The notes: generated from the letters alone by a model not told the origin. A DNA stretch of 64,000 bases from Labia minor (GCA_963082975.1 OY720350.1:18756910-18820909); one strand, 5' to 3'. Counted from the first letter of the stretch, positions 34,468 through 47,500 are shown. Numbers and translations are program-made.

Positions 34468-36336
34468 TTTTTTTTTTTGTATAGCGAAGGAAATACATTT
34501 ACGTATCATTAGGTTTATAAGGTTTGCCTAGTATGTCGGACTCAAGATGTTAATACCGACTAAAACCTCCGCTTTCCTCCAACCTCAATCCCTCACGGGA
34601 ACCGCCGTTAGGCATTACTTCGTGGGGGGAGGACATAGCTAATGCTCTTCCTTCAGGTAGCTAAGGTGTTATTTTTCCTTTCTCCTAGTTGTTATCATTA
34701 GCTCTTTTTCTTTCTATGTAACGCAAGTCTGTAAGAACTTGTGTTGCAAATATGCTGATTGCGTTCCAGGCAGCCTCTGATGACAACATTGCTTCCACTA
34801 TAGACTCTGGATAGATTCCTGTGTTTATAGATTTCTCTACATCATCTCGCTGTTGAGAAAAACGTATACACTCAAAGAAAACGTGTTCCGCATTTTCTAT
34901 AACTCCTGGACAGGACGGACACTCTGGAGAATCGTCATGCTTGAAACGGTGAAGATACTCACGAAAACAGCCGTGCCCTGACAACATCTGTGTTAGGTAA
35001 TAGTTGACCTCGCCGTGACTCCGGTTCAGCCAAACATCAATCCTTGGTATTAGACGGTGCGTCCATCTACCCTTTTCCGCGGCATCCCACTGTAACTGCC
35101 ATCGTGAAATACTATGTCGCCGTTCTTCTGCTCTCAGTTCTTCGGTGCTCATTATGTTTGACCTCTTCCGATGGTAGAGGTTCCGTCTTTCTTCAGCCAG
35201 AACTCTAAGTGGCAGAGTTCCTGAAATGACACACACCGCTTCCTCTGATATTGTTCGGAAGGCGCTGGCCACTCTTAACGCGCTTAACCGATATACCGGA
35301 CCAGCTCTTCTCCGCGATTCCTGGATCTCAAGTGCGTCAGCCCAAATGGATATACCATACGTGAGGACCGATGTAACCACTGATGATAGCAATAACCTCC
35401 TCGTGTGCTTTGGGCCTCCGATGTTAGGCATAAGTCGTGATAGGCTAGCTACTACTGCTGATGCTTTAGCACTCACGTGTTCCACCTGCTGCTTAAACTT
35501 GAGCCGAGCATCAAGCATCACTCCCAAATATCGGATATAAGGTTGTGATGTGATCTCTTGTAGGCCGACTTTCAGTTTGATGGTCTCTATCACTTTCCTG
35601 CTTGTAATAAGTACAGCCTCCGTTTTCTGTTTAGCCAGTTGAAGGTTCGCTGTATTCATCCACCGGTTAACTTGCTCGAAGGTAGTATCGAACATGTGGT
35701 TGATCTCATCAAGGTGTTTGGCGACCACTACCACGGCTACATCATCCGCATATGCTACGAGTTTAACACTCCTTGGCAGATTCAGTCTCAACAACCCGTC
35801 ATACATGATATTCCAGAGAAGTGGACCCAGTACAGAACCTTGTGGTACTCCTCCAGTAACATCATACTCCTTTGCACCGTTCTTCGTGTCGTATTTCAGG
35901 ACTCTATTTGTAAAGTAGCTAGCCACTATCCTTCGCAGGTATCCTGGTACGTTCTTCTCTTCGAGGGCCTGCATGATGCAATCCCAGTTGGCGGAGTTGA
36001 AGGCATTTTTGATGTCTAACGTTGCCACCAGACAATATTTCTTCGTTCCACCCTTCCATCTGGTACCAGAAATTGCGTCCTTGGCCGTACTGACAACCAG
36101 ATCGATCGCGTCCAGAGTTGATCGACCCCTTCGAAAGCCATACTGATTGTCCGCCAGAAGTGGGTCAACAATTGCTTCGATTCTCTGATGGATAATGCGC
36201 TCAAATATCTTACCCGCCGTGTCCAGCATGCAAAGTGGACGGTAGGATGACGGTTCTTCCGGTGGCTTTTTTTTCCCTTTTGGAAGTAGTACCAGCCGTT
36301 GTTGTTTCCATTTCCTTGGAAAAGTCCCCTCCTTAA
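34451..36336 (-). mobile_element. R1-clade non-LTR retrotransposon, 5'-truncated
   Basis: A minus-strand LINE: T run at 34451-34478 (the poly(A) tail), a 3' UTR of about 200 bp, and one uninterrupted reverse-transcriptase frame. The 5' end is truncated in the finger region, so ORF1 and the endonuclease are missing. Both junctions lie in CA repeat of a HINE-1. Some R1-clade lineages (Mino and Waldo, as I recall) insert into AC or ACAY repeats, so site-specific targeting is plausible. Confidence 0.9.
34685..36336 (-). CDS. R1-type reverse transcriptase, 3' part of ORF2
   Basis: About 550 codons without stop or frameshift. Visible in order: KQQRLVLLPKGKK and SYRPLCMLDTAGKIFERII (fingers), DNQYGFRRGRSTLDAI, ATLDIKNAFNSANW (first catalytic Asp), GVPQGSVLGPLLWNIMYDGL, KLVAYADDVAVVV (YADD active site), YLGVMLDARLKF (thumb side), then a C-terminal domain with a zinc knuckle CPSCPGVIENAEHVFFEC (CX2CX8HX4C). 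The motifs match the R1 clade. It would copy LINE RNA by target-primed reverse transcription. An apparent start further upstream (to 36373) lies in HINE-1 CA repeat (a run of Thr-His) and is not part of the protein; the true N-terminus is truncated. Confidence 0.92.
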
Positions 36337-36367
<31 letters not shown>

Positions 36368-36837
36368 AGGCAAGATTAGGCAAAAACGGTTTGAGCTAGA
36401 ATGATGAAATTTGGTACATGGACATTATTCAAAATTCATAGTTTTCTATCAACTTTTGAGAAATGTAGCTCAACCGGAAGAGGGTCATTACCTACAACGT
36501 TTTGATTTTTTTTCCTCTAAAGTGACCGTAAAAATAAAGATATATGTTTGATAATTTTTCACATGATTAATAATTGTATAAAACTGCTATTTATAGAATT
36601 TCAGCTTGATTGATAGCTGAAAGTACCAGAATTAATTTTTTAACACTGCAAATCTCACGCGCCAACACGTGACGTGGTGCCATCAACAAAGAGCCAAACA
36701 TGCGCTGATTTAATAAATATTATTTATTAATTTTAATTTATAATTTATAATTATTTAATTTTAATTTAAATATAATATATTATATGTTATTTAATCCAAT
36801 TCAAATTGCGAGATAGTCGAGTGGAGACACTCCAGCT

Positions 36838-37529
36838 AATTTTTATTATAATTCTAATATTATTACGATATTGAAGGCATATGGATATTCCATGACTTAA
36901 ATCCACATTCAGATTCCATTGATTTTCCGTTAATTTATTCCCTTAATAATTATAGAATAAATAAATACTAATACCTTGGAGATGCTGTAAAGAGGGGTCA
37001 ATTTAGACTAGATTATAATAAATAAATTAATTAATATTACTACTAATATCAACAATAGATATCAACGGACAAACAAAGTTGTCTACAAATACGGAATAAT
37101 GTCAATGTCAATGGTCTTGTCAAATGATTAGAATGATTTTAAATAAAACATCCCAGACTAAAAAAAAATAAATAAATCAATAACAAATAATATTAATAAA
37201 ATCTATATCAATATCTAAATATATACATTCGTGTACTAGAAAGACCTGTGCTGCGCTCTAAACAGATAAATTGTTGTTCATTTTTCTAACCTCATTATTT
37301 ATTATTCTACAATTTTTATATTTTCACAAATATTAATTGAAAATAATTAATTAATATTTTTCCATTTTTTTCCTTAACTAACATTTAATTATATTAAATT
37401 TATATAATTTATATTCCCATTGGCAGGCCGCCAAATGGATGCGTTGGGTGAGGGAGATCTAGACCCCTATATAAAAAGATATATATATATTGGTTTACAT
37501 TTCCGTGAATGTTATTGTTATTATTACTA
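36838..37529. other. Intergenic, AT-rich
   Basis: No feature seen apart from A/T runs. A short unique stretch at about 37425-37470 adjoins the next element. Confidence 0.5.
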
Positions 37530-37900
37530 TCAGATTTATCAGGAATATAATCACGTATTTTTGTAGGAAATTGTCTTCTCGACGTTTCGGCCATTTTCAA
37601 GAGATTATTTAGGTAGGAATATTTTTGGGATTCTGGATCTTAGTCTGTGTGACCAAGGGTTAATATCGGGATTTTGGGTTGATACGTTGGGTGGTTTTGT
37701 AGTCACTGCGTTGCTGTGAAGCTCCGAAGAATCCTGGGCAATCCTGACACTGGCACACGTCCGCACTGGACAACAGCCCGAGTCTGACTGGGAAAAATAT
37801 TCCCACCTAAATAATCTCTTGAAAATGGCGCCAAAATGGGTGCCGAAACGCCGAGAAAACAATCTCACAAAAATACGTGATTATATTCCTGATAAATCTG
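37530..37900. mobile_element. Inverted-repeat element, possibly Penelope-like
   Basis: About 110 bases at the left (CAGATTTATCAGGAATATAA, TCACGTATTTTTGT, GACGTTTCGGCC, CATTTTCAAGAGATTATTTA) recur inverted at 37781-37900, with roughly 15% differences and a short insertion. The 140-bp middle is GC-richer (GTCCGCACTGGACAACAGCC). Inverted terminal copies and a CGAAACG motif occur in Penelope-like elements, but no reverse transcriptase is present, so the class is uncertain. Confidence 0.6.
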
Positions 37901-38262
37901 ATAAAGATAAAGATGTATATATATAAAACTATAAAATAATATTTTTTTAAAAAAAAGAGTAATTTGTATATAGATATTTATTTTTGAACTCATATGTATT
38001 TGTTTTAAGGTGTTATTTTTATATATTGAAATTTTTGATTTACTTCACTTTTTTATTTTATCCCATTTATATAAGATTCTATTTCATTCTTTTCATAAAA
38101 TAATTTCCAAAGCTTTAACTGTTGATTAATAAAAATGACTAAGAAGTGTGTTGTTCAGATAATGTTCATATATTTATTACATAAATGTTTGAAATGTTAG
38201 CAATATTATCTATTAGAGCAAGGTCAAGATTCTCTAATGAAATCTGAATAAGATAATAAAAA

Positions 38263-38895
38263 TCTGGAGTGTCTCCACTCGACTATTTCGCAAATTTGAA
38301 TTGGATTAAATAACATATATTAATTTAAATTAAATTAATTAAATTATAAATTAAAATTAATAAATAATTTTTATTAAACCAGCGCATGATTAGCTCTTTG
38401 TTGATGGCACCACGTCACGTGGTGGCGTGTGAGATTTGCAGTGTTAAAAAATTAATTCCGGTACTTTCAGCGATTCAATCAAGCTGAAATTCTATATATA
38501 GTAGTTTTATACAATTTTTAATCATGTGAAAAACTATCAAACATATATATTTATTTTTACGGTCATTTTAGAGGAAAAACATCAAAACGTTGTAGGTAAT
38601 GACCCTCTTCCGGTTGAGCTACATTTCTCAAAAGTTAATAGAAAACTATGAATTTAAAATAATGCCCATTTACAAAATTTCATCATTCTAGCTCAAACCG
38701 TTTTTGCGTAATCTTGATTACATACATACACACACACATACACACACACATACACACACACATATACACACACAGACATTTTTCTCAACCTTAGTGAAAA
38801 TGATTCAGGAACCTTCAAAACGTATAAAAACATCAAAATCTCAACATCGAAAATTTTCGTGATCGCAATACTAACTTATCTCTGGCGAGATAGTA
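38263..38895 (+). mobile_element. HINE-1 copy, full length
   Basis: Starts TCTGGAGTGTCTCCACTCG with the subterminal repeat mutated to ACTATTTCGC. The microsatellite is a mixed (CA)n/(CATA)n at about 38719-38775. The 3' hairpin carries an insertion (ACTAACTTATCTCTGGCGAG) much like the copy at 12522-13155, suggesting a shared subfamily. Confidence 0.9.
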
Positions 38896-39792
38896 AAAAT
38901 ACTTTGAAATTCTGTTTAAATTAATTATTCAAAAATAACATTTTTTTTTTATTTTGGTGTGGAAAATACTTGTAAATAAAGTTAGTTTAATGTCAAGAGA
39001 CTCATAATTATTTAAAAATTACATTTGGTGAGTAATGAATATTCAAAAAGGGGGATTTTTTTTTTTATTTTATTAAAAACAAGAGAACATCAGTTGTCAA
39101 AGGGGGGGCTTTGAAAATGGAACGATGAATGGATGTTAAGGGAGTATGTGTGGGCAAAGCGCAGGGTGACCCCACAAGCCACAGTGAGGCCACGAGGGCA
39201 ACACCTGTTCAGCATGTGTTCAACTCTCACGCTCGAGTACTGATTTCAATCTCGCCCTTTCCGGGACATTGCCCAACTCACCTCCCCCATCCCACTCTCA
39301 TCCTCATCCCCTATTAGTCTTATCATTTGCACGAGAGTACTTTCCGCCCCCCTTTTCTTTAAAACAACTATCTATTTGAATGGATGTATAAACTATCCTC
39401 TCTAATATTCTCCCCACGCAACAAAAGCCGACTAGATTGAGATGGGGGTGGTGTTTTGAATAAACACTCTATAAAGATAAGTGAAGTATATCGGCTTTAA
39501 TCCTATTTAGACGTAGAACAATTTTGATAAAAGACAAAAAAAAAAAAAAGAAAAATAAATAAATCCACTCAAGGCGACATAGTATTTACTTTTATGTTAT
39601 CGGAAATGATAAAATTTTACGGAGATGGAAATTTTATATTATTTTTTATTTTTATTTTTTTTTTTTTGTTCAACATATTCAAGTTATAAAGGGTGAGTCA
39701 GAATATTAATCAAATTAAAACTATTTTTTTATTCAAAGGAGATAATGATTAATTTATTGCATTAGCACAGTGATTTGTATTTTCTTAACTTT
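38896..39792. other. Intergenic with one unique island
   Basis: About 39100-39470 is a less AT-rich unique island with C-rich stretches on the plus strand. Its 62-codon frame (39129-39317) resembles no family. A and T tracts lie at 39537-39549 and 39654-39667. Confidence 0.45.
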
Positions 39793-40857
39793 TTATTATC
39801 TTGCCAGAGATAGTATTGCGATCACGAAAATTTTCGATGTTGAGATTTTGATGTTTTTATACGTTTTGAAGGTTCCTGAATCATTTTCACTAAGGTTGAG
39901 AAAAATGTATGTGTATGTGTGATGGAGATTATGTTGATTAGGGTGGGATGAAAGGTTTCCGACCTGACCAAGAAAATCGATGTTTTTAAATTTATTTTTT
40001 TCTATATTTTTCAACATAATCTCCATCAACACTGATACATTTCTCATAACAGTGTTCTAATTAATTTAATTAATTAAATTTGATTTAATTTAATGTAAGC
40101 ATCAACAGTTATGAATCGACAGCGCCAAATTGTCGTTAGAAATGGTTTTTCGAAACAATTTTTGGTCTAACATTAGGAAATGCGGCACCCACATTGCACA
40201 CAGTTTTCCATATTCAAATGGTTTTGCAAAATATTTCGCACACGTTCAGCTGACATTGTACAGGTCTCAGATATCTTGAATTTTGAAAAATAAAACAAAC
40301 AAAAAAATTGAAAAACATCGTTTTTCTTGGTCAGGACGGAAACTTTTCATTCCACCCTCGAATATGTGTGTGTATGTGTGTGAGTATGTATGTAGACAAG
40401 ATTACGCAAAAACGGTAGAATCATGAAATTTGGTATATGGGCATTATTCAAAATTTGTAGTTTTCTATCAATTTTTGAGAAATGTAGCTTAACCGGAAGA
40501 GGGTCATTACCTACAACGATTTGATTTTTTTTTTCTTCTAAAGTGACCGTAAAAATAAAGATATATGTTTGATAGTTTTTCACATGATTAATAATTGTAT
40601 AAAACTGCTATATATAGAATTTCAGCTTGATTGGATCGCTGAAAGTACCAGAATTAATTTTTCAACACTGCAAATCTCACGCGCTAACACGTGACGTGGT
40701 GCCATCAACAAAGAGCCAAGCATATGCTGGTTTAATAAATATTATTTATTAATTTTAATTTATAATTTATAATTAATTAAATTTAATTTAAATATAATAT
40801 ATTATGTTATTTAATCCAATTCAAATTGCGAGATAATCGAATGGAGACACTCCAGCT
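39793..40857 (-). mobile_element. HINE-1 copy split by a mariner
   Basis: The 3' end is at the left (TTATCTTGCCAGAGATAGT) and the 5' head at the right (GGAGACACTCCAGCT, 40842-40856), with the subterminal repeat mutated to complement GCGAGATAAT. The mariner at 39941-40361 lies in its (TATG)n/(TG)n microsatellite. The remaining 640 bp are continuous HINE-1. Confidence 0.9.
39941..40361 (-). mobile_element. Mariner element, internally deleted
   Basis: Second copy of the mariner at 2733-3183: inverted ends GGGTGGGATGAAAGGTTTCC and GGAAACTTTTCATTCCACCC, with TA on each side. On the minus strand it retains SAERV..-like sequence at about 40240 and the C-terminus CYEKCISVDGDYVEK followed by a stop near 40005. 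The catalytic middle is deleted. Just outside its left end, GATGGAGATTATGTTGA repeats inverted the C-terminal coding bases inside. Confidence 0.85.
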
Positions 40858-41423
40858 TGAAGTAAATAACATAAACATAAAAAAAATAGATGATTATTGA
40901 ATTTTTAAATCTTATGAAGTGAATAAATTTTTTTTGTTTTGTCAATTTTACAAATTATCTTAAATAATCAAGGATGATTTGTAAAAATTTAAATTATTAC
41001 TAAATAGTTATTTCTATTTGTTCAATTACACAAAGTTCATATTATGAAATATTTATTTGTTTTTAATGAAACGGGATATCAAATTGAAATTGTTTAAAAA
41101 ATTTTATTCCTTTTGTGAATTTGTTTGAAATAAAATATTGAAATTAACAAAAAAACAAAAAAAAATGAAACATTTAAATAATAAATATTTTTAAACTGAT
41201 GGCCATTTTTAAAAAAAGTTATTTTGAATTTTTTTTTTTTTTTGTTTATATAATAATATTTGTACTTTGGTTTATTATATTATTTATAATTTCATTTTTA
41301 AATGTTTAAGAATGTTTTGTTCTCTACGTATCTTATCACAGATCTAAATAAACATTCCAAATCCTTTTATTTTACAGTAGAAAGATGAAAGTAGAAGTTA
41401 TTATGAATTTGCGTTATCGCTGG
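40858..41423. other. AT-rich DNA upstream of the carboxylesterase
   Basis: A/T runs and homopolymers; no repeat family recognised. Confidence 0.5.
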
Positions 41424-41501
41424 TTTTTATAAGAGTCATTCAAAGAGTGACGGAGATAAGTCTCAGGCCAGAGCATTCAATTGCGTTCGTATCATTTGAA
41501 A
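41424..41501 (+). promoter_or_regulatory. Candidate core promoter and 5' UTR of the esterase
   Basis: TTTTTATAAG at 41424-41433 is a TATA-like box placed about 70 bases before the ATG. A start near the TCTCAGG at 41461 would leave a 40-base leader. Between them, GTCATTC..GAGTGAC is an imperfect inverted repeat of unknown meaning. No transcript data, so the start site is a guess. Confidence 0.35.
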
Positions 41502-44500
41502 ATGATTCGTCTCTTGTGGCTTCTCCTTCTTCCTCTTATCGGAGCCTCGGAATTCCAACATTACATGAAATTAGTAGATGACTTACCCGTAGTTTCTACT
41601 AAACTTGGCCCGATTCAAGGCTCAATTACTTCCAGCCGATGGACTCAAAGGCCGATTTATCAATTCCGTGGAATTCCGTTTGCCCAGCCACCGATTGGGG
41701 CACTTCGATTTAAGGTAATTTAATTTTAAATATTTTTTTCATTCTCTTTTATTTATTAATTAATTTCATTGAGAATGTAATTTTTTTGTTAGAAAAGATT
41801 TTCTAAATACTTAAAACAAATTATAATAGTTTTATCATAAAATATACTTCATTTAATTTAATTTATAATTTCTATAAATAATTTATCAATTGGCTTATGA
41901 AATTCAATCATTATATTTCTTCTCCTGTATGTATTGGTAAAATAAGAAGTAAAATAAGAAGTAAAGGAACGCATAGTGGGAACAAAAAAAGTCCTATTTT
42001 CAGCAAACTATTTTTTCCCATATAAGTTTGTATTTTTTCTTATTCTTACTATACAGTAGATTTAAGTGGGAGTTATCAAGACATGAAATAGTAGTGGAAC
42101 GCGTTCTGGTTCTGAAAAAAAGTAAGGGAACGTCGTTCCCACGCGATCCCTTCCCAATACACCACTGCTCCTTCTAATTAGATGTATGGAGCTATCAATT
42201 TTACGAATCTAAAAAGACAAATTATATAACCCAATAGTCATTTTTGTTCCAAATATTATTAGATATTATATTTTTCAACTATAATTAACAACAAAATATT
42301 AATTTAAATATTTATATAAAAAAAAAACTTAAAATATAGAAAAAATTAAATATCTATTGTGAAAATTATTAATTAAATTTTACTTTGTTGATTACTTCCC
42401 ATTAAAAAATCTTTTAAGATTTATTTTGTATTTGTTTAATAAATTTAAAAAAAATAAGAAACTTTAAAATATTTTAAATCGAGCTCTAAGTTAAGTTTTT
42501 AAAGAGATCTGCTTTGCGTGTTATCATTGCATGTATAAAAATCACCGATATCGAATATTTTAAGGGAATGTTCTTCTTTTTCTGCTTTAAAAAGATTACA
42601 AATAAAAAAAAAAAATTTCTGAAAATGGGTTAAATGGGTTATTTATAATTGTATAAATTAGATCTATAAGTAAAGTATAAATATTTTTAAAAATATTTTA
42701 TTTAAATTAAGTATTAAGTTTATTATTAAATTAAGACTTAAACGTAAGATGTCTGGGGACATTTCGTGTGTGTGTGTGCATGTGCGGGACTGAATGTTGA
42801 ATGTGAACGAAGAATGTGTGTGTGTGTGTGTGTGAATGAATTTTATATTATTTTATAGCAAACTTTAAATTAAAATTAAAATTTTTCATTATATGCCAAA
42901 CAAATTACAGGTGTAATGAAACCTGCTTTGTAAATACCTGTAATATTGTAATATAACTTTTACCAATTGTCAAATCGACAGATTGTAAAATAAAAATATA
43001 TATATTGTTTTTTAGATACCTTAGTAAGAATTTTAATTTGGAAAATTTGTTGTGATATGATTCATCCATTTATTAGTATAATTATCAATATTTTTGTTTT
43101 TCTATAATTTATTATTATTGTTAGTATTTATCAATTATCCTATATCATTTCTAAATAAATTAGTCATTTGTGTTATTAAAATTATTACTATTTAGTTACT
43201 TTACGAATTTTTTTAAAAAAAAAAAATTTTTATTTATGTCAAGATTAATACTTATTTCTAATTTATATAAAATTGTATTTTTAGCCTCCAGTACCAGTAG
43301 AACCATGGAAAGAAATTTTAGATGGTACACAATTTGGACGAATCTGTCCATGTTTTTTAGGAGGACAATTAAATCCAAATGAAGCATATAAAAATTATAC
43401 AGATACCGGAGTGGAAGAGGACTGTCTTTTTCTCAACGTCTACACACCCTCTGTAAGTTATTTAACAATATAAAAATATTATAAAGTACATTTATTTAGA
43501 ATAATTATGAAATTGAATTTAAAAGTATTAAATTTGCGTTAGAAAAACGATTCTAGGTTTTTAGTTTCTAATATTTCATTTAAGATTAAGGACTAAAATA
43601 TCTATTTCTTTCTATCTATATTTTGACATTTATACGAGAACTATAATAACTTTCTCAATCAGTCTTTGTGTTTTTATTTTATTGACTTGAAATTTTATAT
43701 GAAAGTTAATAATCCTTAAAGTACAGTCGTTAGCGTGTGGATAGTACGAGATTTATTTTATGAATGACGAACTTATTTAATCATCATTTTTTATTATTTT
43801 TTTAAAAAATAACAATCTTAATATTTCAGACATATTAAAAAGTTGTGTGTGTGTGTCTGTGTATTGTATTAATTTATGATAAATAAAATTTTATATAGAT
43901 ATGTATTTATGAATATAAAGAGAAAAAAAATTAATTTTTGATGATCAAGTGATAAAGCACGATAAATCTGATTAGATAATAAAAATAAAATTACGAGATT
44001 ATTGCTATGTAAATAAAAACTTAGACATAAATAATTATAATATATAATTAAAAACTCTCAAATATTCATAAAAATATTATTTTACATAATAAATGATTAT
44101 CGATTTTGTTTTTTATTTAAAAATTAAATTAATTTTTTATATAAATGAAATAAAATATAATTTTTTCTTCTTCTCTTTGAATAGTTATTTTAATATTAAT
44201 TAATAAATAATTTAAAAGTATTATTTTATTTTTCTATTAACATTGAAATATTTTTATTTTAGCTGACTACCATTTCGGATTTACCTGTAATGTTTTATAT
44301 TCACGGTGGTGGGTTTTCAATGAGATCATCTAAAGAGTTTCGTCCGGAACTCCTTTTAGAGAAGGATATTATTTTGGTGGTGCCTCAATATCGCCTGGGT
44401 CCATTGGGATTTTTATCAGCCGATATCCCAGATGCTCCAGGCAACGCCGGTCTTTTAGACATTCTACTAGCTTTGCAATGGGTTCGAGACAATATCGAAT

Positions 44501-47500
44501 CTTTTGGTGGCGATCCACAACAAGTGACCATTTTCGGGCAAAGCGCTGGCGCTGGAATATCCACTTTAATGCTTTTCAGCCCTTTAGTAGAAAATGGTAA
44601 AATTACTTTCCATTTAATTATCTACCATATTTCACATTATATTTTATTTTAATTTATTCTCTATTTGGTCTTTAGATTTATTCCAACGGGTTATTTTTCA
44701 ATCCGGATCGGCATTAGGATCCTGGATACTTGATGAAAATCCGATTGATTCGACGATAGAAATTGCTGAATTGGCCGATTGTACCGGATTAAACATTGAA
44801 AGTAGAGTTGCATGTATGAAAAAGCTTTCTTATATTGATCTTTTTAAAGCTCACTCTAAAATGTTGGTAAGAATTAAGAAATTATAATAAAATTAAAATT
44901 ATTTTGAATTCAATATATAGATAACGTGACCATTTATTTTTTTTCCTAAAAACGGGACATGTACTCACTTTTTTAATTTTCGGTAATAGAACTGAAAAAT
45001 ATAGTAAATAATATAACAATAACTTGAAAGTATTATAATATAATAAGAAATTTAAAATAATACAAGTTTTAAAATGAAAATATAAAAATATATATAAATC
45101 ATTTAATTGCTCTTATTTTTATATCTTTCTGAAAAACGAATTTGTTTAAGAGAATATTTGGATTTAATTTTAAATACAAATAAAATTCTTGGCACGATTT
45201 ATGAAAATTTACTTTCGTAAGTAACATGGTTTTGAGAAAAGGGATTTTTAGTTGTATTTTTTCACTTGTCCATAGCTTATTCATAAATGAAAAGATTATT
45301 TCTACGAGTACATTAAAAAAAATATAATGATAAATTTTCTAATAAATAAAAAATTGAAAAATATTACGTAGTTTCTGCTGAACTTAGCCATTATCGCTGC
45401 GCACAGACCATATAAGACTAAACTCTATTGTCTTTGCTGAAACAAAGTTTTTGGCGCCACCATGCGAGTGCAGGCAGTAACTAATTAATTAAAAAAAATC
45501 TGGCTTATGTGTTTGTGTTTTTGCCTGTTTTTGAGTTATCGGTTATGCGCCTGCAGTGCCTCTTAGCATCATATTAAAAAAAATGGTTTCACCGATTTTT
45601 AAGGAGTTGGGGGCCCTGTCGCCACGCTAATAAGTTTTATGTGCTACAGATAATTTTTAAATTTTTAGCGTCATTTTTTAAAATTGTTACTACTTATAAA
45701 CAGTTTTTTTCTTCTAAAAACTGGACATTTCGATGTCCCGAGGCTCTACTTCGGGACAACGGGACAAGCTACCTGAAAACGGGGGGGGGGGATGTATGGT
45801 CACTTTATATATATATTAGATAAGACCAAAGTTTCTATTATAAGTCAAATGGGGAAATTTAATATAATTCAGATTCTCTAAATATATTAGATTTGCATTG
45901 AATCCAAAATTAATTAATATCAGTAGTAGAAAAAATAAATTAATTTTTTTTTTGGTTGATATAAATTAATCAAAATTTTGTTTAAATTTTAGTTTACAAG
46001 ATCGATGAAGGGTGAGTCAACCTTTGGTGGAATTAGCCCTGTTGTACAGCATTCAGGAAGTCATATGTTTCTTACCGAAGATCCTAGAGTGTCCTTTTTA
46101 AATGAAAGGTTTTTGAAAAAACCTGTACTAGCTGGAGTGGTCGCCCACGAGGCAAGTTATATTATTGGAGGTGAAGATCTAAATTTTCATTTGTCTCTGA
46201 GTGTAGTTTTTTTATTTTTAATTAAATTTTATTCTACTATTCAAAATCATTTTTATTTTTAGATTTATATCCTTTGTTGAGTTTCCAATCTGCAGATTTT
46301 TTAAAGCATAATTTGACAAGGCTATTTTTGAAATTAGGAGGTAAATTATTCAATATTCACATCGATTTTATCATAGTTTAATATTACTGATACTGATCCC
46401 ATTATGTTAAATAATATTATAATTCATTTTATTATTTTTACAGGCGTAAAAGATCGAACAGGATTTATGGAACATTCTCTTAAAGAAAAATTTTTCAAAG
46501 AATATGAATTAGGAAATTTAACTTTAATGACGAAAGGATTAATTGACGTAAATTTATATTTTATTTAAAATTATTTTTATTTATTTATAAACAACGTAAT
46601 AATTTTTTTTTTTTTTTTTTGAATTTTCTTCCTTTTAGCTTGCCAGTTCAATGTATTTGAAGGCTTGTACTTTTACATTAGCCCAAGAGATGAGTTTTTT
46701 TAATCCTAGTTATTTTTATTCACTCAATTATGCTGGGCGATATTCTAAAATTGGTTATGGAAAACCAGTTTCGTATCCATTTCCAACTGGTAAATATAAT
46801 CTTTGAGAAATTTTGTCAAAATTAGTTAAAAATAAGTTGACCTGTGGCCAGGTCCGAACCGACCGACGGTTTGAAGTAAATAAATTTCCAGCTATAGAAA
46901 CAATTTCAAATAATTTTAATATATCTATTAATGTAACAAAAAACAGATATGGATAGAACATATAAATAGTTTTAATTTTATTTTTTTTATAATATATATG
47001 TAAGACCAGGCTGTGGCGTCATGAATGGCTGGATGACGTCATATAATTTTAAATTAAGAAAAAACTAATAAAGATGATTTTTCTTGAGGATAAAACCAAT
47101 ACAAAGTGCATGATTCGTGGAGATATGTAAAAAATCTCATGTGAAATTTGGTGTGAAAATAACCCTTCCCTTCCTATCGTCGATCGGCAATACTACCACT
47201 TCTGGTTTCCGGATTTGCACCAAAAGTTGATCAATTCATCATACTGATGCATTAAGTAAATATACTAAATTTCATCAAAATCCGTTGAGCCGTTCAAACC
47301 GTACACATCTATACGGACGGACGGACGGACTAAAAATACTTTTTTCTGTTAAGAAAATGCATGATTCGTGGAGAAATGTAAAAATTTCCACATGTGAAAT
47401 TTGGTGTGAAAACAATACCTCCCTTACTATCGTCGGTCGGTGAAAATAGTTTAACAAATTTTAATATTATTTTTATATTTTCAACTCAAAATAAGTACTT

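Larger units (their letters stand above)
34312..36837 (-). mobile_element. HINE-1 copy split by an R1-clade LINE
   Basis: The 3' hairpin lies at 34314-34333 and the 5' head at 36808-36837 (GCGAGATAGTCGAGTGGAGA..). The element is contiguous except that its (TG)n/(CA)n microsatellite, at 34428-34450 and again 36337-36363, is split by 34451-36336. Subtracting the insert leaves about 640 bp, the normal length. Confidence 0.92.

Noticed and set aside
35226..36019. Open frames of 74-126 codons on the plus strand
   Set aside because: They are antisense to the intact R1-type reverse transcriptase and have no family resemblance.
36337..36373. N-terminal Thr-His repeat of the long reverse-transcriptase frame
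   Set aside because: It lies in HINE-1 CA repeat outside the LINE. The apparent start codon is an accident of the insertion.
44263..44596. Separate single-exon hydrolase
   Set aside because: The frame joins in phase with exons on both sides through GT-AG introns and lacks a signal peptide alone. It is exon 3 of the esterase.
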